NCBI GenBank assembly: GCA_019061405.1 | Contig: JAHRAF010000001.1 | Coordinates: 124,001-188,000 of the forward strand | From: Wolbachia endosymbiont of Fragariocoptes setiger | Lineage (GTDB): Bacteria; Pseudomonadota; Alphaproteobacteria; Rickettsiales; Anaplasmataceae | Direction: 5' to 3' | Length of the DNA: 64,000 bases | Shown here: positions 9,371 to 20,100 of the stretch, piece after piece | Layout of the letters: each line of letters starts with the position of its first letter | Position numbering within the stretch: position 1 is the first letter of the stretch | Program-made: the position numbers and the translations under genes | The notes under the pieces: generated by a model | Databases searched by the model: none | Told to the model about the DNA's origin: nothing | Seen by the model: only the letters and a program-made list of their open reading frames with translations

Positions 9371-10363
9371 TTGGAACATAAAAACCCATTAATAGTAGAA
9401 ACTATATTAAGTCAAAAGCAGAAAAATATTCCTATTTGGTTGATGCGTCAGGCAGGAAGATCTCTGCCAGAATATCGTAAAGCTGTAGAAGGAATAACTA
9501 ACTTTATTAAGATGTGTTATCAAACAGATCTAATAGTAGAATTAACTTTACAGCCTATAAGAAGATTTGACTTTGATGCAGCAATAATTTTTTCTGATAT
9601 TTTGATAATTCTTGATATTTTAGGGTGTGATGTAGAATTTATAAGAGGAGTAGGTCCTACAATTAAACCTATAAAAACTATAAAAGATCTTGGTAACTTC
9701 AAAGAACTTTCCTATAAAGCCTTACCAATCTTAACTGCCATAAAGAATGTTAGAACTCAATTACCACATAATAAAGCTCTTATAGGGTTTGCAGGTGGTC
9801 CTTGGACAGTTGCTTCCTATCTACTAGGTTCTTCATCTCCAATAGCCTCTTCTCCTCTTCTAACAGACCTCATAGACACGCTTACTGAGATGACCATTCA
9901 ATACTTGATTGCACAAATACATGCTGGTGTTGATATTGTCCAGCTCTTTGATAGTCATGCTGGCTTGTTAACTCCTCCACAGTTTCTATCTTATGTTGTA
10001 GAACCTACAACTAAGATTGTTTCAGCTCTAAGAAGTACTTTTTGTAACATTCCTATAATAGGTTTTCCAAGATCTTCAGGGATGTTGTATAAGGATTATT
10101 GTGCTAAAACTGGTGTTTCTGCAATAAGTATAGATTATAATGTCTCTATAGAATGGGCTAAAACCCATTTACATATTCCTATTCAGGGTAATCTTTCTCC
10201 TTCACTTTTAGCTTACACTAAACATGAAGCATTAGAACAAGCAAAGCGTATAATAGATTGTTTCAGAGATTTGCCTTTTATATTTAATTTAGGTCATGGT
10301 GTACTTCCGGAAACTCCTATTGAAAATATACATGCTCTAGTGAACTTAGTAAGAACTTATTAA
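9371..10363 (+). CDS. hemE: Uroporphyrinogen decarboxylase
   Basis: A 330-residue cytosolic enzyme that removes four carboxyl groups from uroporphyrinogen III to give coproporphyrinogen III in heme synthesis. Diagnostic motifs are [16 protein letters not shown] near residue 20, the [12 protein letters not shown] segment, [13 protein letters not shown] and [12 protein letters not shown] near the C-terminus. The start is taken as TTG at 9371 because no ATG in frame would preserve the conserved N-terminus. The ribosome site is weak. It flanks the putative origin, as in several alphaproteobacteria. Confidence 0.95.
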   Translation: MEHKNPLIVETILSQKQKNIPIWLMRQAGRSLPEYRKAVEGITNFIKMCYQTDLIVELTLQPIRRFDFDAAIIFSDILIILDILGCDVEFIRGVGPTIKPIKTIKDLGNFKELSYKALPILTAIKNVRTQLPHNKALIGFAGGPWTVASYLLGSSSPIASSPLLTDLIDTLTEMTIQYLIAQIHAGVDIVQLFDSHAGLLTPPQFLSYVVEPTTKIVSALRSTFCNIPIIGFPRSSGMLYKDYCAKTGVSAISIDYNVSIEWAKTHLHIPIQGNLSPSLLAYTKHEALEQAKRIIDCFRDLPFIFNLGHGVLPETPIENIHALVNLVRTY

Positions 10364-10375
10364 AATCTTTTGTAA

Positions 10376-10693
10376 ATGTTAACTTATAACGGACCAAAAA
10401 AACTTAAACTTATACTAGAACGTTATGCATTGAAATGCATGAAAAGTAAAATGAGTGCTAATGAAATACTTCTAATTCTTAATTGGAATACTATAGTTGG
10501 AAAAGAAATAGCAGAATATACAAAACCGAGAAAAATTTCATATGCACAAAATGTTAATTCTGGTGTACTCCACCTTACAGTAACAAATGGTTGTAAGGCA
10601 TTAGAACTACAACACATGAGTTCTATCTTAATAGAAAAAATTACACTATTTTTTGGTTATAAGGCAGTGTATAGTATAAAAATTAAGCAATAA
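10376..10693 (+). CDS. dciA: DUF721 / DciA-like protein (putative replicative helicase loader)
   Basis: A 105-residue protein with the DUF721 pattern: ILNWNTIVGKEIAEYTKPRKIS, then GVLHLTVTNGCKALELQHM and a C-terminal helix/strand segment. DciA is the ancestral loader of the replicative helicase DnaB in bacteria lacking DnaC; that link is established for the family elsewhere and inferred here. It starts 12 bp after hemE, probably co-transcribed, and sits beside the putative oriC, which fits a replication role. Confidence 0.7.
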   Translation: MLTYNGPKKLKLILERYALKCMKSKMSANEILLILNWNTIVGKEIAEYTKPRKISYAQNVNSGVLHLTVTNGCKALELQHMSSILIEKITLFFGYKAVYSIKIKQ

Positions 10694-10754
10694 TTTATTG
10701 ACTTTTTTATATTATACTATAACTTTAAAAAGTGAAATAATTTGGTATATTAGA

Positions 10755-11057
10755 GTGAGTAGAGTTTGTGATCTGACAAATAGAAAAAAATCCTTTGGTA
10801 ACAAGGTATCTCATTCAAACCGTAAAACTAAACGCACCTTTTGCTTAAATTTGCATAAAGTCACTTTGATGAGTGATATTCTAAATAGAAAGTTTAGATT
10901 TCGTGTAGCATCAAGGACTCTAAGAACAATAGATTATAAAGGTAGCTTAGACACTTTTATTCTTAAAACACGTACAATTAAGCTAAGTGAAAAAGCTCAA
11001 AAAATAAAAAGGATGTTAAAGAAAGTTTTACTAAAACAACAGGCTAATGCTAACTAA
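10755..11057 (+). CDS. rpmB: 50S ribosomal protein L28
   Basis: A 100-residue protein starting at GTG 10755. The N-terminus (V/M)[26 protein letters not shown] is the standard L28 start, so longer readings beginning at 10698 are rejected. [14 protein letters not shown] follows in the middle, and the C-terminus is lysine-rich. It is a structural component of the large ribosomal subunit. Its last 11 bases overlap the start of lipA, indicating tight packing and probable coupling. Confidence 0.93.
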   Translation: MSRVCDLTNRKKSFGNKVSHSNRKTKRTFCLNLHKVTLMSDILNRKFRFRVASRTLRTIDYKGSLDTFILKTRTIKLSEKAQKIKRMLKKVLLKQQANAN

Positions 11058-11910
11058 GCCTCAGTGGTTAAGAGTAAAAGCTCCTACTGGTGAAGTATTC
11101 AATCAAACTCTTAATACTGTTAAGCTCAATAACTTACACACAGTGTGTGAAGAAGCAGCGTGTCCAAATATTGGTGAGTGTTGGAATAAACGTCATGCTA
11201 CTGTTATGATTCTTGGTTCTATATGTACTAGAGCTTGTGCATTTTGCAATATTGCAACAGGAATTCCTGATAAATTAGATCCTCATGAACCTGAAAATCT
11301 TGCAAGAGCTGTAAAAAAACTAAATTTGAATCATGTAGTTATTACTTCAGTTGATCGTGATGATTTGGATGATGGTGGAGCAAGTCAGTTTATAAGATGT
11401 ATAGAAGAAATTAGAAAAGTAAACCCAAAAACAACCATTGAAATCTTAACACCTGATTTTCTCAATAAAAAAGGATCCTTTGAAGCAATTGTTGTTGCTC
11501 AACCAGATGTGTATAATCACAATATTGAAACTGTCCCAAGATTATATGCAAAAATCAGACCAAGAGCTAGGTACTTTCATTCTTTGTATTTATTAAAGAC
11601 TGTAAAACAAATCAATTCAAAAATTTTTACAAAATCAGGTCTTATGGTTGGTCTTGGAGAGACAAAAGAAGAAGTATTTCAGGTCATGGATGACTTACGT
11701 AGTGCTAATGTTGATTTTATTACAATAGGCCAATATTTACAACCTACAGCAAAGCATGCAAAACTTGATAGATATGTAACTCCAGACGAATTTGATCATT
11801 ATAAATATATTGCCTATTCTAAAGGTTTTTTAGTGGTTGCCTCAAGTCCATTAACTAGATCGTCATACCATGCAGAAGAAGAATTTGAAAAACTGAGAGC
11901 TTGTATATAA
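11047..11910 (+). CDS. lipA: Lipoyl synthase
   Basis: A 287-residue radical-SAM enzyme that inserts two sulfurs into protein-bound octanoyl groups to make lipoyl cofactors for pyruvate and 2-oxoglutarate dehydrogenases. It has both iron-sulfur motifs: the auxiliary cluster [12 protein letters not shown] and the radical-SAM [38 protein letters not shown] and the closing [11 protein letters not shown] are diagnostic. It overlaps rpmB by 11 bp. The length fits the family. Confidence 0.97.
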   Translation: MLTKPQWLRVKAPTGEVFNQTLNTVKLNNLHTVCEEAACPNIGECWNKRHATVMILGSICTRACAFCNIATGIPDKLDPHEPENLARAVKKLNLNHVVITSVDRDDLDDGGASQFIRCIEEIRKVNPKTTIEILTPDFLNKKGSFEAIVVAQPDVYNHNIETVPRLYAKIRPRARYFHSLYLLKTVKQINSKIFTKSGLMVGLGETKEEVFQVMDDLRSANVDFITIGQYLQPTAKHAKLDRYVTPDEFDHYKYIAYSKGFLVVASSPLTRSSYHAEEEFEKLRACI

Positions 11911-11973
11911 TTATGAGAAAAAGCCTTTTAAAAATTAACACTATAGTTTACCATTAAGAATTTGAATGTTTTT

Positions 11974-12456
11974 ATGCTAAAAAAATTAACTTTCTATTGG
12001 TTCTTCATCGAATTAATAAAGGGCTTTGTTCTTACATTACAGTATATGTTCAAACCTAAAGTAACCTTAAACTATCCTATGGAAAAAGGACCTTTAAGTA
12101 CAAGATTTCGTGGTGAACACGCCTTGCGTAGATATACAAATGGTGAAGAGAGGTGTATAGCATGTAAATTATGTGAGTCTATTTGTCCCGCTCAAGCAAT
12201 TGTAATAGAAGCGGAAGAAAGAGAAGATGGTAGCCGACGTACTACACGTTACGACATCGACATGATGAAATGCATATACTGTGGCTTTTGTCAAGAAGCA
12301 TGTCCTGTTGATGCAATTGTAGAAGGTCCTAATTTTGAGTTTGCTACAGAAACAAGAGAAGAATTGCTATATAACAAGGAAAAACTTTTGCAAAACGGAG
12401 ATGTATGGGAAGATGCAATTGCTTTAAGGTTAAAGAAAAATAGGAATTATTATTAA
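11974..12456 (+). CDS. nuoI: NADH-quinone oxidoreductase subunit I
   Basis: A 160-residue subunit of respiratory complex I carrying two [4Fe-4S] clusters, ligated by [12 protein letters not shown] and [22 protein letters not shown] and [17 protein letters not shown] are typical of alphaproteobacterial NuoI. I prefer ATG 11974 ([11 protein letters not shown], a short membrane-associating helix) over the TTG 12 bp upstream. It sits at the cytoplasmic side of the inner membrane. The stop TAA overlaps the thrS ATG by one base (TAATG). It is separated from nuoH (29402), reflecting the scattered complex I genes of Rickettsiales. Confidence 0.96.
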   Translation: MLKKLTFYWFFIELIKGFVLTLQYMFKPKVTLNYPMEKGPLSTRFRGEHALRRYTNGEERCIACKLCESICPAQAIVIEAEEREDGSRRTTRYDIDMMKCIYCGFCQEACPVDAIVEGPNFEFATETREELLYNKEKLLQNGDVWEDAIALRLKKNRNYY

Positions 12457-14294
12457 TGACAGATTCAAATCAAAATACAGGTTTTCAACCTAGCGTTCTA
12501 AAAGATGCAATTGCGTTAAAGGTAAATGGTGAGTTATATGATCTTTCGCATGAAGTTAAGCCTGGTGATCAAATAGAAGTAATAAAATTAAGTGATGAAA
12601 TAGGATTAGATATAATTCGTCATGATGCTGCTCACATAATGGCACAGGCGGTAAAAGAGCTTTTTCCAGGTATACAAGTTACTATTGGTCCGACGATTAA
12701 GGATGGTTTTTATTATGATTTTGCTACAGATAAAGCATTTACAATTGATGACTTAACTGAAATAGAAAAAAGAATGAAAGCAATTATCAAAAGTGATCAT
12801 AAGTTTATTCGTGAAGTTTGGAGTCGCAAGCAAGCAATTGATTATTTCAGTAGCATAGACGAAAAATATAAAGTTGAAATTATCTCTTCTATACCAGAAA
12901 GTGAAGAGATAACACTTTATAAACAAGGTGATTTTATTGATCTTTGTCGTGGACCACATTCTCCCTCAACTGGAAAAGTTAAGGCATTTAAATTAATGAA
13001 GGTAGCAGGAGCATATTGGCGTGGTGATTCAAAAGGGCCAATGTTACAGAGAATATATGGTACAGCATGGAGAAATAAAGATGAATTGAATGATTACTTA
13101 AATCGTTTAGATGAAGCTGAGAAACGTGATCATCGTGAAATTGCTAAAGACATGAATTTATTTCATATTCAAGAAGAAGCTGTAGGGCAGGTTTTTTGGC
13201 ATGAACAAGGTTACATTCTTTATCAAATTTTGGAATCCTACATAAGGAAAAAATTAATAGATAATGGTTATTTTGAAGTTAAAACACCTATCTTAGTAAG
13301 TAGAAATTTATGGAAAAAGTCTGGTCATTGGGAAAAATTTCGTAAAAATATGTTCACTGTTGATGAATCTGAAATAGCAATAAAGCCAATGAATTGTCCA
13401 TGTCATGTACAGATTTTTAATTCTAATACTAGGAGTTACCGCGACTTACCAATACGTATGGCTGAATTTGGTACATGTCATAGGAATGAAAGTTCTGGTT
13501 CATTGCACGGACTTATGCGGGTTCGTGGTTTTACTCAAGATGATGCGCATATTTTTTGTACTAAAGAACAAATCACCTCTGAAACTCTCAGGTTTTGTGA
13601 TCTTTTAAAAGAAGTTTATTTAGAACTTGGGTTTAATGAGATTTCTGTGAAGTTTTCTGATCGTCCTGATGTTAGAGCAGGTACAGATGAAGTTTGGAGT
13701 AAAGCAGAAGAATCACTTCTTGAAGCAGTCAAAGCTGCTAACTTGAGTTATGAACTTAATCCTGGTGAAGGTGCATTTTATGGTCCTAAACTAGAGTTTA
13801 TTTTGAAAGATGCAATAGGAAGAAGTTGGCAGTGTGGTACTTTACAGATTGATTTTATTCTCCCAGAAAGACTGGAAGCTTTTTACGTAGGTTCAGATGG
13901 GCAAAAACATCATACTGTTATGATACACAGGGCAATTCTTGGAACATTTGAACGTTTTATTGGTATTTTGATAGAGCATTATGCAGGAAAATTTCCTTTC
14001 TGGCTTGCTCCTACACAAGTTGCTATACTTACTATAACTAGTGATGTTGAATCATATGCTAAGGAAATAAGTAACAGTTTAAAGCAAAATGGAATAAGAA
14101 TTAAAACTGATTTAAGTAATGAAAAAATTAACTATAAAATACGTCTTCATAGTTTGAATAAAGTTCCTATTTTATGGATTGTAGGTAAAAATGAAGTCAT
14201 TAGTAAAAGTGTCTCTGTAAGGTATTTAGGTTCAGAAAAACAAGAGTCTTTTTCACTTGAAGAAGCCATAAAGCTATTATTAATTAAGGAGTAA
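12456..14294 (+). CDS. thrS: Threonyl-tRNA synthetase
   Basis: A 612-residue class II synthetase charging tRNA-Thr. Order: a shortened TGS domain (residues 1-45, [13 protein letters not shown]), the SAD/editing domain with [16 protein letters not shown], the catalytic core with [36 protein letters not shown] split over motif 2, and motif 3 ending in the [11 protein letters not shown] segment, then the anticodon-binding domain. The protein is about 25 residues shorter than usual, and the missing part is the start of TGS, because the gene begins within the nuoI stop codon. infC follows 3 bp later. Confidence 0.96.
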   Translation: MTDSNQNTGFQPSVLKDAIALKVNGELYDLSHEVKPGDQIEVIKLSDEIGLDIIRHDAAHIMAQAVKELFPGIQVTIGPTIKDGFYYDFATDKAFTIDDLTEIEKRMKAIIKSDHKFIREVWSRKQAIDYFSSIDEKYKVEIISSIPESEEITLYKQGDFIDLCRGPHSPSTGKVKAFKLMKVAGAYWRGDSKGPMLQRIYGTAWRNKDELNDYLNRLDEAEKRDHREIAKDMNLFHIQEEAVGQVFWHEQGYILYQILESYIRKKLIDNGYFEVKTPILVSRNLWKKSGHWEKFRKNMFTVDESEIAIKPMNCPCHVQIFNSNTRSYRDLPIRMAEFGTCHRNESSGSLHGLMRVRGFTQDDAHIFCTKEQITSETLRFCDLLKEVYLELGFNEISVKFSDRPDVRAGTDEVWSKAEESLLEAVKAANLSYELNPGEGAFYGPKLEFILKDAIGRSWQCGTLQIDFILPERLEAFYVGSDGQKHHTVMIHRAILGTFERFIGILIEHYAGKFPFWLAPTQVAILTITSDVESYAKEISNSLKQNGIRIKTDLSNEKINYKIRLHSLNKVPILWIVGKNEVISKSVSVRYLGSEKQESFSLEEAIKLLLIKE

Positions 14295-14297
14295 AGT

Positions 14298-14807
14298 TTG
14301 CAAATTAAGAAAAATAAAATTAATGAATTTATAACAGCTAAAATAGTTCGTTTGGTTAATCATAACGGTGAGATGGTTGGAATTGTGCCAATAGAACAGG
14401 CTTTAGAAAATGCACATAGTGTAGGTCTAGACTTAGTTGAAGTTGCACCTGATTCAAATCCTCCAGTATGTAAAATATTAGATTACAGTAGACAAAAATA
14501 TGATGCGAAGAAAAAAGCAAGTGAAGCAAAGAAAAAACAAAAAACACTTAGTATAAAAGAAGTTAAAATAGGACCTAACATTAGTGATCATGATTATGGG
14601 ACAAAGTTGCGTCATATAAGAGATTTTCTTACGCATGATCATAAAGTAAAAATTAGTATGAGGTTCAGAGGAAGAGAATTAATTCATACTGAAGTTGGAT
14701 TAGAAAAATTAGAACGTCTTATCAAAGATACTGAGGATATTGCAAAGGTAGAATTATTTCCCAAAAGAGAAGGAAATCAATATTATCTATCACTTGCTGC
14801 TAAATAG
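14298..14807 (+). CDS. infC: Translation initiation factor IF-3
   Basis: A 169-residue factor that binds the 30S subunit and enforces correct start-codon choice. N-domain: NGEMVGIVPIEQALENAHSVGLDLVEVAP; linker rich in lysine; C-domain: KEVKIGPNISDHDYGTKLRHIRDFL and MRFRGRELIHTEVG. The start is TTG at 14298; rare starts in infC are known to allow autoregulation, so this may matter. An AAGGAG ribosome site overlaps the end of thrS. The thrS-infC order is conserved in bacteria. The 3' end overlaps the convergent rsmE gene by 25 bp. Confidence 0.95.
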   Translation: MQIKKNKINEFITAKIVRLVNHNGEMVGIVPIEQALENAHSVGLDLVEVAPDSNPPVCKILDYSRQKYDAKKKASEAKKKQKTLSIKEVKIGPNISDHDYGTKLRHIRDFLTHDHKVKISMRFRGRELIHTEVGLEKLERLIKDTEDIAKVELFPKREGNQYYLSLAAK

Positions 14808-15478
14808 GCAAGTGAAGCAACAACTGCAGTATCAACTCTGAGAATTGTTTTTCCTAAACTTAGCTTTTGTCCTAGTTTATTAGCGAATTCAAGTTCATCA
14901 TTAGAAAATCCACCTTCAGGTCCTATAATCAGAGCTATATCTTTATTGTTCTTATAAAATTTTCTACTATCACCTGTTTTATCGCATAATATAAAATTTT
15001 TATTCTGAGAATGAGATAGTAAATTGTGAAAATCAATAGGAGGTAGAATTTCTGGTATGTCCATTCTTTCACATTGTTCTGCTGCCTCAATTGCCTGAAG
15101 TTTTGCTCTTTCAATGTTTATATTTTTTACTACTGTATGCTTTGTTAAAATAAATTGAATACAAGTTACTCCCATTTCTGTTGCTTGCCTAACCACTTTA
15201 TTTAAAGCGATACTCTTCACAACAGCACAATATAGAAATAGCTTTTCTTTATAGTATTCTTGTTCTTTTAAACAAGTCTTTAACCTAACTTTTACCGAAT
15301 GACGTGATATATCAGTTATCTCACTCAACCATTCACCATTCTTTCCGTTAAAAAGTAGAATGTTATAACCCTTTTCAAGTCGCATAACATTGTTGATGTA
15401 ATGGCTTTGTTGTAAATTAAGAGTTAATTGAGTATCTTTTACTAAAATATCTTCAACATATATTCTTATTTTTTTCAT
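14783..15478 (-). CDS. rsmE: 16S rRNA m3U1498 methyltransferase RsmE
   Basis: A 231-residue SPOUT-class methyltransferase with the N-terminal PUA-like part (HYINNVMRLEKGYNILLFNGKNGEW) and the knotted AdoMet site ALIIGPEGGFSNDELEFA followed by LGKTILRVDTAVVASLAYL. It methylates uridine 1498 of 16S rRNA. The ATG lies directly beside the gpmI stop, so both are probably co-transcribed on the minus strand. Its 3' end overlaps the infC tail. Confidence 0.93.
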   Translation of the reverse strand: MKKIRIYVEDILVKDTQLTLNLQQSHYINNVMRLEKGYNILLFNGKNGEWLSEITDISRHSVKVRLKTCLKEQEYYKEKLFLYCAVVKSIALNKVVRQATEMGVTCIQFILTKHTVVKNINIERAKLQAIEAAEQCERMDIPEILPPIDFHNLLSHSQNKNFILCDKTGDSRKFYKNNKDIALIIGPEGGFSNDELEFANKLGQKLSLGKTILRVDTAVVASLAYLAASDR

Positions 15479-16966
15479 TTATAAAATTAGTGAATTACCA
15501 TTCATTTCTAGTGGCTTTTTTATATCAAATAATTGTAGTATAGTAGGAGCTATATCAGATAATCTTCCATTTCTTAACTTTATATTTTTACAAGAATTAG
15601 AGCATACAATAAATGGCACTCTATTTAAGGTATGTGCTGTATGAGGTATGTTATTTTTCTCATCAAACATACATTCTATGTTTCCATGATCTGCAGTAAT
15701 AATTAGTTCGGTTTGGTCTACTTGTTGAACAGCTTGAAGTATTTTCGAAAGACAGTTATCAACTGTCAGTATTGCTTGCTTGGCTGCTCTGATATTTCCT
15801 GTATGTCCTACCATATCTGGATTAGCATAATTCACTACTATGAGAGAGAATTCTTTAGAGAGAATTTTCTTTATCAGTATTTCTGTTAATTCAGGAGCAG
15901 ACATTTCTGGTTGTAGATCATATGTTGCAACTTTTTGAGAAGGAACAAGTATTCTTTCTTCATCAGGAAAGGGATTCTCTTTTCCACAGTTAAAAAAAAA
16001 TGTTACATGTGCATATTTTTCAGTTTCAGCAATGCGTAGTTGTTTCAATCCATGATCTGAAATTATTTGGCCCAAAGTATTGGTAAATGGTGTTGGAGAA
16101 AATAGATAAGGTATATCAAAACTTTTGCTATAATGAACCATTCCTATAATAGAGGAAAACTTTATTACTTTTTTATAATCATTTTTGTTTAATAGTATAT
16201 TTACTAACTGTATTACTCTATCAGCGCGAAAATTAGCAAGAAATATGCCATCTTCTGGTTTGATGCCTTGATAATCACCAATTACAGTAGGTTCAATGAA
16301 TTCATCTGTTATACCATTTTTGTAACTTTTATTAATTAATGATATACTATCATTAGAACGAGGAGCATTTGCAAAAGCAATAGCTTCATATGCTTTTATA
16401 GTTCTTTCCCATCTATTGTCACGATCCATGGAATAATAACGTCCAGAGATAGTTGCAATTTTCAGTTTATCTTGAAATTCTTCAATTGATCTTTTTCCTG
16501 AGTTAGGTGGAGTATCTCTACCATCTAAAAAGGCGTGTACTATTACTTCTATTCCATAATTTGATATTTTTTGGGCTAGAGTTAAAATATGTTTTTGATG
16601 TGAATGAACACCACCATCAGATAGTAGTCCCATTATATGACATATTCCTTGTTTTTGTTTTAAATTGGTTACGAAATTTTTAAAATTTTCATTATGTTCG
16701 ACCTCTGAAATTCCTTGATTAATACGCTCTAGGCTTTGCATAACTATTCTTCCACTACCAATGTTCATATGTCCAACTTCTGAGTTGCCTATTTGACCAG
16801 TAGGTAACCCAACATCGTTGCCACATGCTGATAGACTGCATTTAGGGTAATTTGAATTTATATATTGCCAACAAGTAGGATTTGTGTTGTAAATAGGATT
16901 ATGCTTATTGTTTGAACCATTACCCCATCCGTCTAGTATACATAAAACAAGTGATTTGAAGTTCAT
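15479..16966 (-). CDS. gpmI: 2,3-bisphosphoglycerate-independent phosphoglycerate mutase
   Basis: A 495-residue, two-metal enzyme of the alkaline-phosphatase superfamily that interconverts 3- and 2-phosphoglycerate. The N-terminal LCILDGWG and [14 protein letters not shown] (phosphoserine nucleophile) and the phosphotransfer domain [14 protein letters not shown] are clear. The second metal cluster is [21 protein letters not shown] and [13 protein letters not shown]. It is cytosolic and here likely gluconeogenic. The full length matches the family. It abuts rsmE on the 3' side, with tRNA-Asn just upstream. Confidence 0.96.
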   Translation of the reverse strand: MNFKSLVLCILDGWGNGSNNKHNPIYNTNPTCWQYINSNYPKCSLSACGNDVGLPTGQIGNSEVGHMNIGSGRIVMQSLERINQGISEVEHNENFKNFVTNLKQKQGICHIMGLLSDGGVHSHQKHILTLAQKISNYGIEVIVHAFLDGRDTPPNSGKRSIEEFQDKLKIATISGRYYSMDRDNRWERTIKAYEAIAFANAPRSNDSISLINKSYKNGITDEFIEPTVIGDYQGIKPEDGIFLANFRADRVIQLVNILLNKNDYKKVIKFSSIIGMVHYSKSFDIPYLFSPTPFTNTLGQIISDHGLKQLRIAETEKYAHVTFFFNCGKENPFPDEERILVPSQKVATYDLQPEMSAPELTEILIKKILSKEFSLIVVNYANPDMVGHTGNIRAAKQAILTVDNCLSKILQAVQQVDQTELIITADHGNIECMFDEKNNIPHTAHTLNRVPFIVCSNSCKNIKLRNGRLSDIAPTILQLFDIKKPLEMNGNSLIL

Positions 16967-16980
16967 ATTCTATGAATTTT

Positions 16981-17055
16981 TGGCTCCCCGGGCCGGATTC
17001 GAACCAGCGACCAATTGGTTAACAGCCAACTGCTCTACCACTGAGCTACCGAGGA
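16981..17055 (-). tRNA. tRNA-Asn (GTT)
   Basis: The reverse complement folds into a cloverleaf of 75 nt: acceptor TCCTCGG paired with CCGGGGA, D-arm with GCTCAGTGGTAGAGC, anticodon loop CTGTTAA (GTT), T-arm CTGGTTCGAATCCGG. The discriminator is G and the 3' CCA is encoded. Confidence 0.96.
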
Positions 17056-17130
17056 ATAGATTTTTTTAATCTATCATGCTAACCACTAATTGTAAATATC
17101 TTATTTTAGTGAAAGATTAATTACTTTTAA

Positions 17131-20100
17131 TCAAAAGATTGCATGCGTTTGAGTATTTACTTTTTCTGCTATTAAGACTTCAGAGGTTAAATTACTTTTA
17201 GGAGTGCAAAGTTCTTTTGCTTGATATAAACTTAGAATTGTTTTTTGAGCTAAATCAGGATGATATTTATCTATGATAGTTAAAATTCTGTTTATTTGTT
17301 CTGAAGTATCTGATAAGTTATAAACTCATTGTCGTAATCCTTTAAATTATTTAAAGCTTTTTTAAATACTTCTTCTTCTTTGATAAGATTGTCTAGAGTT
17401 CCATATGCTAGACTTACTTTTACTTGAGCCATAATTATTTCATAGTTATCATCATCATAATTTTTGTTCAATTCAAGTAAGACTTCTTTGAACAACTTGT
17501 ACTGCTTTTGATATTCAGCCACATCTTTATGAGGGTAAACTAGATTTATTAATATTTTTACGGCTAAAGGACAACCATCTTCAAATAATCTTTCTTGTAA
17601 AGAATAATCAATTTCACAAAATTTCTCTTGTATTGAAAGAGATTTTTCAAGTAATTCCTTTTGTTTTTTAAAATCACCTAGGCTTCTATATAATGAGATT
17701 AGAACTTCCAATACATCGATTATTTCTAAACTATCACTACCGTATTCTCTCTCTTTAATTTTGAGAGATCTTTCAAAAAATTCTTTTTGTTTATGCCAAT
17801 CTTTTAAATCTCCATAAGCTAAGCCTAAATTCTCCAATGTATCAGTTATTTCTATACTTTCCGGACTTAATTGTTCTTCTTCAATTTTTAATGCACGTTC
17901 AAGAATTTCTATCTGTTTTTCAGATTTACCTGAATCTTTATAAGCTGAACTCAGATTTTTTAATCCTTCAGAAAACTCTTCTACCTTGATTTTATCACAG
18001 ATGTAGTAATTTTCTTTTATTTCTAAAGCTCGTTCAAGTAAATCTTCTTGTTTTTTATAATCAGTTAAATTTCCATAAGTATTTCCCAGATCTGTCATAG
18101 TTATGGCAACTTCAATGTGTTTATCTCCATAATGTTTTTTTCTATTCCTAAAGCTTTTTCAAGCAATTCTTTTTGTTTATTATATTTACCTAACATTCCA
18201 TAAATATTTCCTAGATTTATCATAGTTGTAGCAACTTTAATATGTTTATTTCCATAGTGCTTCTTTTCTATCTCTAGCGCTTTCTTAAGCAACTCTTTTT
18301 GTTTATTATATTCACCTATATTTTCGTAAGCATTACCCAAATCTGATAGCGTTTTAGCTATTTCAAATTCGCAAGAACATAATTCTTCTTTTATTGCTAG
18401 AGCTTGTTCAAGTAACTCCTTTTGTTTTTGATAATCACCTAAATTTCCATAGGCTAAACCAAGATATTCTAGAATCGTAGTTAATCTTTACATTTCATTT
18501 GGTTGTTCTTTTACTATTATCAAGGCTTCTTCAAGTAGATCTTTTTGTTTTTCATAATCACCTAACTTTTCATAAGCTCTACTGAGGTTAATAAGTATTA
18601 CAGGAACTTTGAAACTATTAGTTACACAGAGTTTTTTTCTATTTCTAAAATAGACTTAAGATAGCGCTTTTGTTCAAGAAAATCTCCTAATTCTTCGCAA
18701 GTTGATGCAATATAACCTAAAATTATATTTACTCCAAAACTCTCATTTCCATAATACTTTTTCTCTATCTCAAGAGCTCTGATAAGTAATTCTTTTTTTG
18801 TTTTTAATTCTCCTAAATATCCATGAACTAAACCTAGATATGTTAATGTTGTTGTTAATTCTACACTATCGTGAGAGTAATTTTCTTCCATTACATTTAG
18901 TATATGTTCAAGTACTTCTTTTTGTGCTTGAAGGTCATAATAATCTTTAAGATTTAGAACTAAAGTTTCTGCTATGTGCGCTGCTTCTAAACTATTAGGT
19001 CCGTAAAGATATAACGTTATTATAAGAGCAAGTATTAGACAATCCTTTTGTTTATTAGTGTTGTTTAAATCTTCATATGCCGAAGCTAAGTCTAATAATG
19101 TATAAGATATTTCAACATTTCTAAGGCATTTGTAAGATTTATTATTCTTTTATTATGATAATATGTATTGTTGTACTCTAAACCTAAATTTCCATAACTT
19201 GAAGCTAGGTTTTCTAATGTTTTGGAAATTTCTAAACTATCGGAGTCATAATGTATTCTCTTAATACGTAAAGCTTTTTTAAAACAATTATTTTGTTCAT
19301 AATAATAACCCAATTCTTCTTCAATTAAACCTAACCTTTCTAATGTCTCAACTATTTCTAAACTATCAGGATCACAATATTTTTTCTGAATTTTTAATGT
19401 CTGTATAAGTAAACTTCTTTGTTTATTGTAATTGCCAAAGCTTTCATATCCATTTGCTATCCAAATTAATAAATCACTTTTATATTTTTCCATTTCTGTG
19501 GTTTCAGTATATTTTTCAGACCAATTTTGTAAATGTGAATAGAATTCTTCTAAGTGAGGCAATAATTGCTTTTTTGTTTCAGATATTTCTCTATTAGAGA
19601 AAGCTTCCTTCAAATAATAAAAAGTCTTTTCTATAATTTCTTTTTCTCTATCTTGTCCTATAAAATTCAATCTTGTTACTTCTTGTACCAATCTGTGAAC
19701 ATCGCATTTGCCTTCCTTTAATTTAATCATTGAATATCGATAAAGTAATTCAACAGCGCTCCATAATTTTTCTTCATCTATATTTAAAGAAAAGATCATT
19801 TCTATTGGAATATTATTAGGAGCAAGATAGGCAATTATATCTAAAATTTCTAGAGCAATTTGTCCATATTCTGTATTACTTTTTATTTTATCTGTTGTTA
19901 CTTTCCAGGTTTTGAGTGTTGTTTGGCTATAATCATTATCAAGGTTTTTAAATGTTTCAGTATTAAGTAATTTTTTTGTTTCTTTTTTGTAATCTTTAAG
20001 ATAATCAGTTATTGTGTATTCTCCTTTTTTTCTAAGTTTAATTTTTTCATTCTCTTTTTTGATATATGCTACTGCTTGTTGTAGAGCTAAAGGAAATTTA

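Noticed and set aside
10698-10754. Longer N-terminus for L28
   Set aside because: The family start [10 protein letters not shown] coincides with the GTG at 10755; the extra residues are not conserved.
17131-19115. TPR pieces as separate small TPR genes
   Set aside because: Bridging one-base shifts restores exact TPR spacing between pieces, and the pieces lack their own ribosome sites.
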